From: an uncultured Bacteroidales bacterium
Lineage (GTDB): Bacteria; Bacteroidota; Bacteroidia; Bacteroidales; UBA932
NCBI GenBank assembly: GCA_900317845.1
Contig: ONII01000019.1
Location: 1 to 64,000, forward strand
DNA length: 64,000 nt
Reading direction: 5' to 3'
Shown: positions 8,019 to 17,224 of the stretch, piece after piece
Layout of the letters: each line of letters begins with the position of its first letter
Position numbering within the stretch: position 1 is the stretch's first letter
Position numbers and translations under genes: made by a program
The notes under the pieces: generated by a model
Told to the model about the DNA's origin: nothing
Database searches by the model: none
The model's input: only the letters and a program-made list of their open reading frames with translations

Positions 8019-8792
8019 TCACAACCTATCGATATCCGCCCAGCCAAATCTCGCGGGATAGAGCCACGCGCGGGAGGTGTGCTCCATGACGCCGTAGTCC
8101 AGGGAAACCTTGGGGCATTCTACGTAGGCCTGCTCCACAAAAACAGGGTCTCCGATGCGGGTTTCCCAGCCCTTGAACATTTCCGTGACCTCCGGGATGT
8201 ATTTTCCCATTTCCGAGACGATGGTAGCCGCCTTCCAGACAAAGATACCGCTGTTCCAGAAGAACTCGCCGGTGCGCACAAATACGTCGGCAAGCTCCGG
8301 CGAAGGCTTCTCCGTGAAGGTTTTCACCTGCAGCGGCCCGGCCATCAGGTGGGCATTGCGGCCCTCACGCACCTGGATGTAGCCAAAGTTCACATCCGGC
8401 GTTTTGGGGACAATCCCGAGGGTCATCAGGACGTCGTTTTCCTCTACATAATTAAAGGCCTCCCCCAGCGTGTGGGCAAAGAGGCTCTCATCGCGAATCA
8501 CCAGGTCCCACGGGGTGGCCACAATGACGGCTTCCGGGTTCCGGGAAAGGAGGGTATAGGCGGCATAGGCCATGCAGGGCGCAGTTTTTCGGGCCATGGG
8601 CTCCTGCAGCAGATTTTCCGGCAGCAGCTCCGGAAGCACTTTCCGGGCCTCGCCGGCAAATCGGGCGGGGGTTACCACCAAGATGTGGTCCTGAGGGACC
8701 ACCTTGAGAAAACGGTCGAAGGTGATGCGGAGCTGATAAGGCGATCCGCTACCATCGGCCATGATAACGCAATATCGGTTGTTGGTATTCAT
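8019..8792 (-). CDS. Degenerate mannose-1-phosphate guanylyltransferase-like protein
   Basis: 257 residues, against about 350 for the family that makes GDP-mannose from mannose-1-phosphate and GTP. Recognisable parts: RYCVIMADGSGS at the start, TFDRF, QEPMARKTAPCMAYAAYTL, FGYIQV, VKTFTEKPSPELADVFV, GEFFWNSGIFVWK, SLDYGVMEH, FGWADI. Two defects are visible. The N-terminal signature loop (GGxGSRxWPxSRxxxPKQF in functional homologues) is missing: MADGSGS runs straight into PYQLRITFDRF, a loss of about 25 residues. The protein also ends just after FGWADI, where homologues continue for about 90 residues. The usual SDH metal site reads PWDL. Activity is doubtful. It lies 16 nt after yraN, and its stop is next to the rplC promoter. 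Confidence 0.75.
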   Translation of the reverse strand: MNTNNRYCVIMADGSGSPYQLRITFDRFLKVVPQDHILVVTPARFAGEARKVLPELLPENLLQEPMARKTAPCMAYAAYTLLSRNPEAVIVATPWDLVIRDESLFAHTLGEAFNYVEENDVLMTLGIVPKTPDVNFGYIQVREGRNAHLMAGPLQVKTFTEKPSPELADVFVRTGEFFWNSGIFVWKAATIVSEMGKYIPEVTEMFKGWETRIGDPVFVEQAYVECPKVSLDYGVMEHTSRAWLYPARFGWADIDRL

Positions 8793-8808
8793 TTAGTGTG
8801 TGGTTAGT

Positions 8809-9183
8809 CTATAAAAACATGGGGATCCAGGCCTGCGGGAAATACCGCACCACGGACGTTTGGCCGTCGAACAGCACGGTAACAACGTCAAAATAGACCT
8901 CTTTTCCGGCCATGTGCTTTTTATTAAGGTATTGGGAGGCCGCCGCAGTGATGCGCTTTTGCTTGACAACGTTCACCTGGTCCAGCACCGTGGACGTGAC
9001 CGGCGCCGTGCGGGCCTTCACCTCCACAAAATGCAGCCCGTCCGGGCCTTCGGAAACAATGTCCAGTTCCAGGTGGCCGCTATGCCAGTTGCGGTCCAGG
9101 ATTTGATGCCCGCGCGTTTGTAAAAAATCGCAGGCCAGCTGTTCTCCCGTCTCCCCTATCTTACTCGTCCTCAGAACATTCAT
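8809..9183 (-). CDS. YraN family putative endonuclease (UPF0102)
   Basis: 124 residues, the usual length. The restriction-endonuclease-like fold motifs are visible: GETGEQLACDFLQTRGHQIL, RNWHSGHLELDIV with the Glu-x-Asp, and FVEVKAR giving the E-x-K pair. The YraN family is widespread and linked to DNA processing or Holliday junction metabolism, without a settled role. It is 12 nt after mutS2 and 16 nt before the manC-like gene, probably cotranscribed from the cdaA promoter. Confidence 0.9.
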   Translation of the reverse strand: MNVLRTSKIGETGEQLACDFLQTRGHQILDRNWHSGHLELDIVSEGPDGLHFVEVKARTAPVTSTVLDQVNVVKQKRITAAASQYLNKKHMAGKEVYFDVVTVLFDGQTSVVRYFPQAWIPMFL

Positions 9184-9195
9184 TGGTATTAGGTT

Positions 9196-11709
9196 TTAGT
9201 CAAATTTCACAACAGTTACGCCGGAACCGCCAAATTGGACGTGTTCATCTGCGACGGACTGTACGCCGGGCACGGTGCGCACGTACTTCTGGATTTCCTC
9301 ACGCAGCGCGCCAGTTCCTTTCCCATGCAAAATTCGCACCGAAGGAACGCCCAGCATGATGGCATCGTCAATATATCGCATAACAATGTCGATGGCGTCT
9401 GCCACGCGCTCCCCGCGGACGTCCAGTTCCAGCTTGAAGGAAGCCTTGCGCTCGCTGATGGCGTTGTCAAATACCTGGCGCGGGCGCTCCGCCGGAGCTT
9501 TCACCACGGCCTTGTACTCGTTTGCCGTAATGCGTTCTACGCGGTCCAGCGGCAACTTGGTGGTAATGTTGCCCACAATCACGCTCACCGCCTTGGTGCT
9601 CACGGTGGCTACCTCGCCCACCATGCCGTTGTCCTTGATGCGCACCTTCTCCCCCACCTTCAGCGGGGCGCTGCGGAAGGCGGCCATCTTGCGGTCCTGG
9701 GCCTCCGCCTGCTCCAGCTGCTGCAGCGTCTCTCCGTCGGCACGCCGCTTTTTGCGCACTTTCTCGCGCTCCTTGCGCTCCTTGACGGTCTGCAGTTTCT
9801 GGTCTATGTATGCGTCCCGCTTGTTCCGGCTGTCCACCAGCGCGCCCAGGAAGCCTTGCAGTTCCGCGCGCGCCCCCTGCGTCTCTTCCTTCCGGGCCTG
9901 CGACTCCTTAATGGTACGGATGGTGTTCTCCACCTGCTTGTTGGCCCCGCGGATAATCTTTTCCGCTTCCTCGCGGGCCTCGTCCAGGATGCGGCGGCGC
10001 ATCTCCTTAATGTCTTCCAGCTCTTTCTCGTAGCGGTCCGTAAGGCCTTCCAGCGTTTTGTCCGTAGCGCGAATCTTGGTGAGTTTCTCGTCCAGGGCGC
10101 GGCGGCTGCGGGCAATCTTGCGGAGGTTCCGTTCAATGCCCACGAACTGTTCGCCGGCGCGCACCTCTGCATCGTGCACAATGGCCTCCGGCAGGCCCAT
10201 CTTCCGGGCCAGCTCAAAGGCGAACGAAGAGCCCGGCAGCCCTACTTCCAGCTGGAAGAGCGGTGCCACGGTGGCGGCATCGAACTGCATGGCGCCGTTC
10301 ACCACGCCCGTCTGGGCCGATGAGGCATATAATTTAAGGTTGGTGTAGTGCGTTGTGATGACCCCGTACGCCCCGCGGCTGTCCAGCTCATGCAGGATGG
10401 CTTCCGCAATGGCGCCGCCGGCAGCGGGTTCCGTCCCGGAGCCGAATTCGTCGATAAGCACCAGCGTACGACTATCGGCCACGGCAAGCATGGCGTTCAT
10501 ATCGGCAAGGAAACTGCTGTAGGTGGAAAGGTCGTTTTCCAGGGATTGGTCGTCCCCGATAGACACCATAATACGGTCGAACACAGGCAGTTCCGAGCTT
10601 TCCGAGGTGGGGATGAGCATGCCCCACTGGAACATGTACTGCAGCAGGCCCACGGTTTTGAGGCAGACGCTCTTGCCGCCGGCGTTGGGGCCGGAGATAA
10701 GGAGGATGCGCTTTTCCGGGGTAAGTTCTACGGTGAGCGGGACAATGGCTTTTTTCTCCTTCCTGAGGCTTCTTTCCAGCAGCGGATGCCGGGCCTTGCG
10801 GAGGCTGAGCCGGCCGTCCTCCGACACTACCGGCATGCCGGCAATGTAGTCCAGGGCCACATAGGCCTTGGCCATGTTGAAGTCCAGTTCTCCCACAAAC
10901 GTGGCTCCGGCAATGAGCTCCGGGACAAACGGCCGGAGGAATTCCGCAAACTCGTAAAGAATTTTGGCAATTTCGCGCGTCTGGGCAAAATGCAGCTCCG
11001 CAATTTCGTTTTGAAGCGCCACAATCTCTGCCGGCTCCATGAAGGTGGTTTTTCCGGTGGCGCTTTCGTCGTACACAAAGCCCTGGAAGGCCCTTTTCTT
11101 GGCCGATGTCACCGGAATGAGCATTTTGCCGTCGCGGATGGCTACGGAAGCCTCGGCGTCGGCGAGGCCCGCCTGCTGCGCCTCCCGCAGGATAGCGTTC
11201 ATCCGCTTGGACATGTTGAGTTCCTTGTCCTTGATGCTGCGCCGGATTTTGTACAGGTCGTCCGAGGCGGTGTCTTTGATGTCCCCGTGGCGGTCCAGGA
11301 TGGCGTCGATGCGGCGCATCACCTCCACGGGGGCCTGTATGCCCGCCGCCAGGTGCTGCAAATTGGGGTAAATGCCCTCCTTCACCGTATGGAAAAAGTG
11401 CAGCGCCTTGCGGAGCGTATCCAGCAGGGTGCGCAGCTTGCCAAGGGACAGCAGGTCTATGGAGGCGCTTTTGCCGATAGGCTCCAGGAAGGCGATGGCG
11501 TCTATGTAGCCGGCCGTAGGGAAACTGTCCTCGAACATGAGGATAAGGCGCATTTCGTCGGCAAGCAGGTGCCGGCGGTGAATCTGAGCCGCATCCGTGC
11601 AGAAATCCTCCTCCGCCACGCGGGCGGCGGCATATTCCGTCGAGCAGCGCGCCTCAATGGCGGCCCGTACTTTGTCGAATCCCAGTTTGGCTTCTACTCT
11701 TGCGTCCAT
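9196..11709 (-). CDS. mutS2: Endonuclease MutS2 / ribosome-rescue ATPase
   Basis: 837 residues. Walker A GPNAGGKSV is near residue 338, Walker B LVLIDEFGSGTEPAAG about 75 residues later, followed by ITTHYTNLK. A long charged coiled coil follows (about 520-640). The C-terminal Smr domain has LDVRGER and the HGKGTGALREEI motif, both tied to nuclease function. The mismatch-recognition domain of MutS is absent, as in all MutS2. Family members suppress recombination or act on collided ribosomes. The stop abuts cdaA's coding region in operon order cdaA-mutS2-yraN (0-12 nt gaps). Confidence 0.97.
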   Translation of the reverse strand: MDARVEAKLGFDKVRAAIEARCSTEYAAARVAEEDFCTDAAQIHRRHLLADEMRLILMFEDSFPTAGYIDAIAFLEPIGKSASIDLLSLGKLRTLLDTLRKALHFFHTVKEGIYPNLQHLAAGIQAPVEVMRRIDAILDRHGDIKDTASDDLYKIRRSIKDKELNMSKRMNAILREAQQAGLADAEASVAIRDGKMLIPVTSAKKRAFQGFVYDESATGKTTFMEPAEIVALQNEIAELHFAQTREIAKILYEFAEFLRPFVPELIAGATFVGELDFNMAKAYVALDYIAGMPVVSEDGRLSLRKARHPLLERSLRKEKKAIVPLTVELTPEKRILLISGPNAGGKSVCLKTVGLLQYMFQWGMLIPTSESSELPVFDRIMVSIGDDQSLENDLSTYSSFLADMNAMLAVADSRTLVLIDEFGSGTEPAAGGAIAEAILHELDSRGAYGVITTHYTNLKLYASSAQTGVVNGAMQFDAATVAPLFQLEVGLPGSSFAFELARKMGLPEAIVHDAEVRAGEQFVGIERNLRKIARSRRALDEKLTKIRATDKTLEGLTDRYEKELEDIKEMRRRILDEAREEAEKIIRGANKQVENTIRTIKESQARKEETQGARAELQGFLGALVDSRNKRDAYIDQKLQTVKERKEREKVRKKRRADGETLQQLEQAEAQDRKMAAFRSAPLKVGEKVRIKDNGMVGEVATVSTKAVSVIVGNITTKLPLDRVERITANEYKAVVKAPAERPRQVFDNAISERKASFKLELDVRGERVADAIDIVMRYIDDAIMLGVPSVRILHGKGTGALREEIQKYVRTVPGVQSVADEHVQFGGSGVTVVKFD

Positions 11710-12525
11710 CTATTCCTCCTCGTTCATCACGCTGTTCAGCAGCTCCCTGAGTTCCTTCATGCTGGCTACCGTATGGATTTCGCCGCCCCGGACAAAACTC
11801 ACGTCGCCGGTTTCCTCAGACACCACCAGGATGTCCGCATCCGTGTCTTCGCTAAGGCCGATGGCCGCGCGGTGCCGCATGCCGTAATGGGCGGGAATGT
11901 CCGTCCGGTTGGTCATGGGCAGCTGGCAGCGGGCGGCGGCAATGTGGTCTCCCACAATGATCATGGCACCGTCGTGCAGCGGAGAATTCTTGAAAAAGAT
12001 GTTCATGATGAGCCGCCGGTTGATATCGGCCTCAAAGCGGTCGCCGGTGTTCATGTACTCTTCCATGGAGCTTTTGTGCTGCAGGACAATGAGGGCGCCG
12101 GTTTTCTCGGCCGACATGGCCCGCACGGCCTCTCCCAGCTCCACTACGCTCTGGCGGTCCATTTTTTCTTCCTTGACACCCAGCAGCCGGTTGAAGATTT
12201 GGCCGCTGCGGCGGGCGATGCCGGAACGAACGGCCAGGCGGTTGAGCGCATGGCGGATTTCCGGCTGGAACAGGATGATGACGGCCAGGATACCCACATC
12301 CAGGAGGGCATTCATCAGGACGGTCATCATGCGCATGTTCAGGGCGCTCACCACGGCCTGGACTACCAGCATGATGACCAGCACCAGCACAATATTGAGT
12401 ACGGTGGAGTCCCCCTTGATGCTACGGATGAGCAAAAAGATGATAATGGCCACCATGGCGATGTCCAGGACATCGGCCCAGCCAAAACTGAGAAAACCCC
12501 ATATGCCGGTAGCTTGCAGTAACAT
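11710..12525 (-). CDS. cdaA: Diadenylate cyclase (CdaA type), membrane bound
   Basis: 271 residues. Makes cyclic di-AMP from two ATP. Three N-terminal membrane helices (about residues 12-110: VLDIAMVAIIIFLLI, VLNIVLVLVIMLVVQAVVSA, ALLDVGILAVIILF) are followed by a DAC domain with the catalytic DGAMIIVGD and the ATP-binding GMRHRAAIGLSE. Length and order match CdaA. The CdaR and GlmM genes often found next to it are absent. It is the first gene of the operon with mutS2. The promoter box TAACTTTG ends only 7 nt before the ATG, so the mRNA may be leaderless or nearly so. Confidence 0.95.
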   Translation of the reverse strand: MLLQATGIWGFLSFGWADVLDIAMVAIIIFLLIRSIKGDSTVLNIVLVLVIMLVVQAVVSALNMRMMTVLMNALLDVGILAVIILFQPEIRHALNRLAVRSGIARRSGQIFNRLLGVKEEKMDRQSVVELGEAVRAMSAEKTGALIVLQHKSSMEEYMNTGDRFEADINRRLIMNIFFKNSPLHDGAMIIVGDHIAAARCQLPMTNRTDIPAHYGMRHRAAIGLSEDTDADILVVSEETGDVSFVRGGEIHTVASMKELRELLNSVMNEEE

Positions 12526-12531
12526 AGCCTA

Positions 12532-12539
12532 CAAAGTTA
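12532..12539 (-). promoter_or_regulatory. Promoter -7 box of cdaA
   Basis: TAACTTTG on the minus strand, with a T-run at the -33 distance that is part of the upstream terminator. It ends 7 nt before the start codon. Confidence 0.6.
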
Positions 12540-12556
12540 CGAATAATTCTTGTACT

Positions 12557-12594
12557 AAAAAAACCGGCCCTGCCTCATGCGTGCAGCGCCGGTT
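12557..12594 (-). terminator. Rho-independent terminator after the clostripain-like gene
   Basis: Minus strand stem AACCGGCGCTGC / GCAGGGCCGGTT with one mismatch and a 9-nt loop, then a run of T. It stands 22 nt after the stop at 12617 and just ahead of the cdaA promoter. Confidence 0.85.
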
Positions 12595-12616
12595 ATAGGA
12601 AAGGGAGGTTGCCCGA

Positions 12617-14092
12617 TTAGTCCTCGTGATGGTCATTCAGCCAGAAGAGCTCCCAGGAGGTGTCGTTTCCGGGGTTGGTCAGATTGGGATGATCCTGGTC
12701 GGAAGAAACACGGAACTCATTGATGTCCATCCATTTGCTCCAGCCCACAGCCTTGTCAAAAGCGGAAGCCTTGTAGTTGGCGCTGCTACTGGCGTACTGC
12801 CAGTCGTCACTGACTTTGCCGGCATAGAGGGAAATACCCAGGCTGAAGCCGCCTTCCTTGGTGGTAACAGGCTTCTTATCAGCCGATTGAATGTTCACGC
12901 AATTGATACGATAGACATTGGCGTCGGCAATGGCCTTCTTCAAATCGGCGGCGATGGTCTGGGCCTCAGCCTTGAGGGCCTGGTCCGAAATGGCATCGGC
13001 CACTTTCTGGGCGTAGTCAAGGACATCGGCATAGCCATAGCTCATCTCATAAAGGTACACCCAGCTGGTAGCGTTGTCCACATTGGACTTCTCGGATTCG
13101 GGTTTATAGACCTTCACCAGGAATGCGCCCAGCTTCTTCACCTGCTCATTGATGGCGGAGAGCTTGGCAGAGCGCCAGCAACCGAAGTCACCGTTCACTT
13201 TTTCTTCCTTTTTGGTCTTTTGATTGTAGGAGTGCAGGTAAGAATACAGGAAGCTGGATTCGTCCGTTTCGCCTTTGCCGATCATCAATTGCTTGTGCGC
13301 AAGGGCAGCCTTCTCGAAATCGTCCGGCTCCGCATTGATGGCGTTGACAAAACTGACGACGTGGTTGTTGTCCGTATAGGCCACGTGGCTGCTGGAGAAC
13401 TGATAGTCGCAGTAGGGAGCCACCTCGGTGAGCACCTCCAATTGGCCCATCATGCAGCCGTTCCAATAGATGGCCTTCAAGTGAATGCCGGCATTTTTCA
13501 GGACCTCGGCGATGGTGCAAAGGGCGATACCCTTGCCATCGCCCTGGGCATCCTTATGGTTGTCATCGTAGGCAATACCCTTGGTGAACACTTCGGTTTC
13601 CAGGTCGAATCCGCCGCCGTGGTTCACGAACTCGATGATGTAATTCTCGGCCGGAGCGGTTTTCATGGACCACTGGATGAAATCGGCCAGGGTGGAAGCC
13701 TTGTAAAGCTCTACCTCAGAGGCGTTTTTGTAGAAGTATTTCCGGCGATAACCGGCCTGGGTAAGGTCCGTGTCCTTGGAAAGCTCGTAACGGTAGGTTT
13801 TTCCAAGCTCACCGCGGTAGGTGTCCTTGAAATCCTTGTTGACTGCGGACATGCTGTACATGACCGTGTAGCGCACCTGGTTCTTCTCTATGCCCAGACC
13901 CTTCACCAGACCTTCAAGGGCGTCCTCCAGCTGCATATCTATATCACCGCCGCCGCAGCCGTACAGCATGATGGTGTATTTGGCCTTGGGCGTGTTTCCC
14001 GGGTCCTCGGTGTTGTCCTTCTTGCAAGACACAACGCCCATTGCCAGGGCAACGGCGGTGGCAACAAGCACAATGTTCAGTAACTTCTTCAT
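12617..14092 (-). CDS. Clostripain-family (C11) cysteine protease lipoprotein
   Basis: 491 residues. The signal ends in GVVSCKK, a lipobox with Cys near residue 23. The C11 catalytic dyad is visible: His in IIEFVNHGGGFD (about residue 149) and Cys in YWNGCMMGQLEV (about 213). The N-terminal strand TIMLYGCGGGDID also fits the caspase-like fold. Family members are secreted or surface proteases, usually cutting after Arg or Lys, some matured by self-cleavage. It is a single-gene unit: own promoter box TAACTTTG at 14122-14115 and a strong terminator. The substrate is unknown. Confidence 0.92.
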   Translation of the reverse strand: MKKLLNIVLVATAVALAMGVVSCKKDNTEDPGNTPKAKYTIMLYGCGGGDIDMQLEDALEGLVKGLGIEKNQVRYTVMYSMSAVNKDFKDTYRGELGKTYRYELSKDTDLTQAGYRRKYFYKNASEVELYKASTLADFIQWSMKTAPAENYIIEFVNHGGGFDLETEVFTKGIAYDDNHKDAQGDGKGIALCTIAEVLKNAGIHLKAIYWNGCMMGQLEVLTEVAPYCDYQFSSSHVAYTDNNHVVSFVNAINAEPDDFEKAALAHKQLMIGKGETDESSFLYSYLHSYNQKTKKEEKVNGDFGCWRSAKLSAINEQVKKLGAFLVKVYKPESEKSNVDNATSWVYLYEMSYGYADVLDYAQKVADAISDQALKAEAQTIAADLKKAIADANVYRINCVNIQSADKKPVTTKEGGFSLGISLYAGKVSDDWQYASSSANYKASAFDKAVGWSKWMDINEFRVSSDQDHPNLTNPGNDTSWELFWLNDHHED

Positions 14093-14114
14093 TTTAAGTG
14101 TAATTTTTGACGCG

Positions 14115-14178
14115 CAAAGTTACTATTTTTTTCAGACATATCCCATATTGGACGTATTTCCAAGTTTTCGTACCTTTG
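14115..14178. promoter_or_regulatory. Divergent promoters: clostripain-like gene (-) and thrA (+)
   Basis: Plus strand: TTG at 14148-14150, a 20-nt spacer, TACCTTTG at 14171-14178, driving thrA (ATG 14198). Minus strand: TAACTTTG at 14122-14115, driving the protease gene (ATG 14092). Confidence 0.75.
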
Positions 14179-14197
14179 CACAGATAAACCATCGTAT

Positions 14198-16267
14198 ATG
14201 TACAGAGTCCTGAAATTCGGCGGATCGTCCGTCGCCTCCGCTACCAACATATCCCGCGTACTGGACATCGTGGAGAAAGAAGCCGCCAAGGGCAAGGTCG
14301 TCCTGGTCAGTTCGGCCATCAGCGGCTGCACGGATGCCCTGCTGAGCGGAGATGAAACGCAGTTTCAGGAGATGGAACGGCGGCACCGGGACATCATAAA
14401 AAGACTGTTCACCGGCGAGGACCGCGATACCCTGCAGCAACGGCTGGACGCCCTTTTCCAGGAGATGCGGCAGTCCCCGGTAGAAGAGCAGGTAACCTTT
14501 GGCGAGATTTTCTCCACAACCATCCTTTCCGCCAAACTGGTCACCGAGGGGTACAAGACCGTGTGGCTGGACTCCCGGGAACTGGTAATCAAAGACAACG
14601 AGCCGCTCACCTATCGGAATATCCGGGAATCCCTACAGGCCACCGAGGCCGATATCTTCGTGGCGCCGGGCTTTATTTGCCGCAACGCGGCGGGCAAGGT
14701 GGACACCTTGGGGCGCGGTGGATCGGACTATAGCGCAGCGATTTATGCGGCTGCCGTAAACGCAGACAGTCTCCAGATCTGGACAGATGTTCCCGGCATC
14801 ATGACGGCCAATCCCAAACAGGTTCCGGCCGCCCGCACCATCCCCCGGATGTCCTACGAGGCCGCCCTGGATATGGCCAGTCACGGCGCCAAGGTACTGT
14901 ATGCTCCTACCGTAGCGCCTGCGATGGCAGCCGGAATAGATATCGAAATCCACAACACTTTTGCCCCGGACGGCAAATTCACGCTCATCGGCGCTTTCCC
15001 GGATGCCAGCCGGTGGATAGGCGTTGCGTCGGATGGTCCGGTCATCCGCCTGGTGGGCGCCAACATGCCCGGCATGGATGGACAGGATGCCGCCGAAACT
15101 GCCGCTAGGGCGCTCCGGGAAGTAGGTATCGCCGCCCGGAAAATGACGGCCGACGGCCCCAGTCTGGCCATTGAAGTAAAAGTGGCCGTGCTGGACCAGG
15201 CGCTCCGTACGCTGCACCGCACTTTCTTCCAGGAAATGCCCGTGAAGGAGGTGAACCTCTTTGTCGCCGGCCATGGCGCCGTAGCCCGCGCCCTCCTCCA
15301 GATGGTCCACGAAAGTGCCCAGGCCGTTCTTGAACGAACGGGCAAGCAGCTGCGCATCGTAGGACTGGCTAACAGTCGGCAGTATGGCATAGACCTGGGC
15401 GGGGAGCCCGTCATCAATCGGAAAGGAGACTATATCCAGGCTGTCCTGGAGGAAGCCCCCAAGGGTTCTATCTTCGTAGATGCCACCGACAGCGAAACCC
15501 TCTATCTGCGCTATCCGGAGCTGCTGGAAGCCGGTGTCGGCATCGTTTCTTCCAACAGGCGGTCCTTCGCCGGCAGCTATGCGGACTTTGCCGCCATCCA
15601 CCTCTCTGCACGCGAGAACGGCGTTCCGCTACGCTATGAGACCACTGTGGGCGCCGCCCTGCCCATCCTGGAATCCATCGCCCGCGGAGCAAACAGCTGC
15701 GACGAAGTCCTTTCCATCGAAGCCATCGTTTCCTGCACCTTAAACCAAATCCTGAGCGATTATCGGCCCGGAGGTGCTTCCTTTGCCACCTTGGTGCGTC
15801 AGGCTCAGGAGAGAGGCCTCACCGAACCGGATCCGCGCCTGGACCTGGGCGGCCGCGACGCCCTGCGAAAGCTCCTGATCCTCTCCCGCGAGGCAGGCAT
15901 CCCGCTGGAAGAAAGCGAGGTGGAAGTACAACCTATCGTGCCCGCAAACCTGTTGCAGGGCAGCCTAGCCTCCTTCTATGACGGCCTGGAGGCCTATGAG
16001 TCAGAGTGGGCCCGCCAGGCTTTGGAGGCCGAACAGCAAGGCTTCCGCCGCCGCTTTGTGGCGTCGCTGGAAAAGACCGGGAACGGTTACCGGGCCGGGA
16101 TCGGACTCAAAAAAGTCCCGCCCGTACATCCCGCATATTATCTTCGCGGCACGGAGAACGCCATCATCGTCAGGAGTGCTTTCCATCCGTATCCTCTGGT
16201 TATCCAAGGTCCCGGCGAAGGCGCCCGCGAGGCCGCATCCAGCATTCTGAACGATATTTTACGATAA
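14198..16267 (+). CDS. thrA: Bifunctional aspartate kinase / homoserine dehydrogenase
   Basis: 689 residues. The kinase starts MYRVLKFGGSSVAS and holds GRGGSDYSAAIYAAAVNAD (about 168-186) and WTDVPGIMTANP. The homoserine dehydrogenase starts at NLFVAGHGAVARALL (about 352) and holds LRYETTVGAALPIL and RGLTEPDPRLDLGGRDALRK. It makes aspartyl phosphate and reduces aspartate semialdehyde to homoserine, so it feeds lysine/DAP and threonine/methionine. It is about 120 residues shorter than the usual 810-820; the missing part is in the ACT regulatory linker between the two enzymes. Feedback control may therefore differ (inference). asd and the dap genes lie just downstream on the other strand. Confidence 0.95.
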   Translation: MYRVLKFGGSSVASATNISRVLDIVEKEAAKGKVVLVSSAISGCTDALLSGDETQFQEMERRHRDIIKRLFTGEDRDTLQQRLDALFQEMRQSPVEEQVTFGEIFSTTILSAKLVTEGYKTVWLDSRELVIKDNEPLTYRNIRESLQATEADIFVAPGFICRNAAGKVDTLGRGGSDYSAAIYAAAVNADSLQIWTDVPGIMTANPKQVPAARTIPRMSYEAALDMASHGAKVLYAPTVAPAMAAGIDIEIHNTFAPDGKFTLIGAFPDASRWIGVASDGPVIRLVGANMPGMDGQDAAETAARALREVGIAARKMTADGPSLAIEVKVAVLDQALRTLHRTFFQEMPVKEVNLFVAGHGAVARALLQMVHESAQAVLERTGKQLRIVGLANSRQYGIDLGGEPVINRKGDYIQAVLEEAPKGSIFVDATDSETLYLRYPELLEAGVGIVSSNRRSFAGSYADFAAIHLSARENGVPLRYETTVGAALPILESIARGANSCDEVLSIEAIVSCTLNQILSDYRPGGASFATLVRQAQERGLTEPDPRLDLGGRDALRKLLILSREAGIPLEESEVEVQPIVPANLLQGSLASFYDGLEAYESEWARQALEAEQQGFRRRFVASLEKTGNGYRAGIGLKKVPPVHPAYYLRGTENAIIVRSAFHPYPLVIQGPGEGAREAASSILNDILR

Positions 16268-16273
16268 TGCCCT

Positions 16274-17224
16274 ATGAGACGAATCTTACTCCTTCTGGCT
16301 CTTTGTTCCCTGTCTGTAGTCTCCTGCAAAAAGGGGTCCAATATTCTCTATACGGTTGCTGCAGAGGACATTACTCCCTGCACAGTAAGATTTGTCACAA
16401 GGATAAGCAATCCGGAAGCATTTTCCAAGCCCCTGCTGGTGGTGTGGCTCTCCAAAAACCCAGATATTAAGCCCTCCACCAAACTGACATCCAGCGAAAT
16501 AACGGATGGAACGATGTCCATTCCCTTTTATTATTTGCAACCGGAAACCACCTATTATTTCAAGACGCGCATCATTCAGGATGGCATCAATTACGACTCT
16601 CCTGATTTTGTTTTCATTACGCCGGATCTCCCCACCGGTGTCATTGATATGGGCGTCAGCGTAAAATGGGCCTCCACCAATCTGGGGGCCAACGCATTGA
16701 ATGAAACCGGCGATTTGTTTGCCTGGGGAGAGGTCCAGCCCAAAACAGAATTTTCCTGGGAATCTTACCAATGGTGCGACGGAAGCAAGGATGGCCTTAC
16801 CAAATACAACGAGGCCGACGGAAAACGGCAACTGGAAACGGAAGATGACGCGGCGCATGTCATTTTGGGCGGAAAATGGCGTATGCCCACGCCCAAAGAA
16901 TACCGGGAATTGTTGAATAACTGCATCCAAACCTCACACCTAACCTATAAAGGGACTGAAGGCATAACTTTCACCAGCAAAATCAACGGAAATACGCTGT
17001 TCTTTCCCATGCGCCCCGAAACCACGTTCACTGGGGCAACGTCCATGACGGGCAACTGCTGGACCTCTTCTTTGGATGGCAATACGGGCGGATACAATGA
17101 TCCATACTTCCCCATTGTCCTGCAAAGAGGCATCGCAATGGAGATCAGGAATATGTATCCTCTATATTTAATCCACCCGGAGCGTTACGAGGCGGCGTTT
17201 ATTCGGCCCGTTTTACCAGAGTAA
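16274..17224 (+). CDS. FISUMP-type lipoprotein with fibronectin III-like N-domain
   Basis: 316 residues. The signal ends SVVSCKK, a lipobox. Residues about 25-115 look like a fibronectin type III fold (VRFVTRISNPEAFS, YYLQPETTYYFKTRI). The rest is the Fibrobacter paralogous domain seen in many Bacteroidota surface proteins: DMGVSVKWASTNLGA, GDLFAWGEVQPK, GGKWRMPTPKEYRELLNNC, and CWTSSLDG near the end. No enzyme motif is known for the domain. It follows thrA by 6 nt, so it may be cotranscribed. Its last 26 nt overlap the convergent lipoprotein gene at 17199. Confidence 0.75.
   Translation: MRRILLLLALCSLSVVSCKKGSNILYTVAAEDITPCTVRFVTRISNPEAFSKPLLVVWLSKNPDIKPSTKLTSSEITDGTMSIPFYYLQPETTYYFKTRIIQDGINYDSPDFVFITPDLPTGVIDMGVSVKWASTNLGANALNETGDLFAWGEVQPKTEFSWESYQWCDGSKDGLTKYNEADGKRQLETEDDAAHVILGGKWRMPTPKEYRELLNNCIQTSHLTYKGTEGITFTSKINGNTLFFPMRPETTFTGATSMTGNCWTSSLDGNTGGYNDPYFPIVLQRGIAMEIRNMYPLYLIHPERYEAAFIRPVLPE

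Noticed and set aside
10348-12522. 724-codon plus-strand frame opposite mutS2 and cdaA
   Set aside because: Antisense shadow; His/Gly/Arg-rich composition with no motifs, and both minus-strand genes are clear.
14093-14197. Possible attenuator or lysine riboswitch before thrA
   Set aside because: The leader is only about 15-20 nt after the predicted start; no room for a structured control element.
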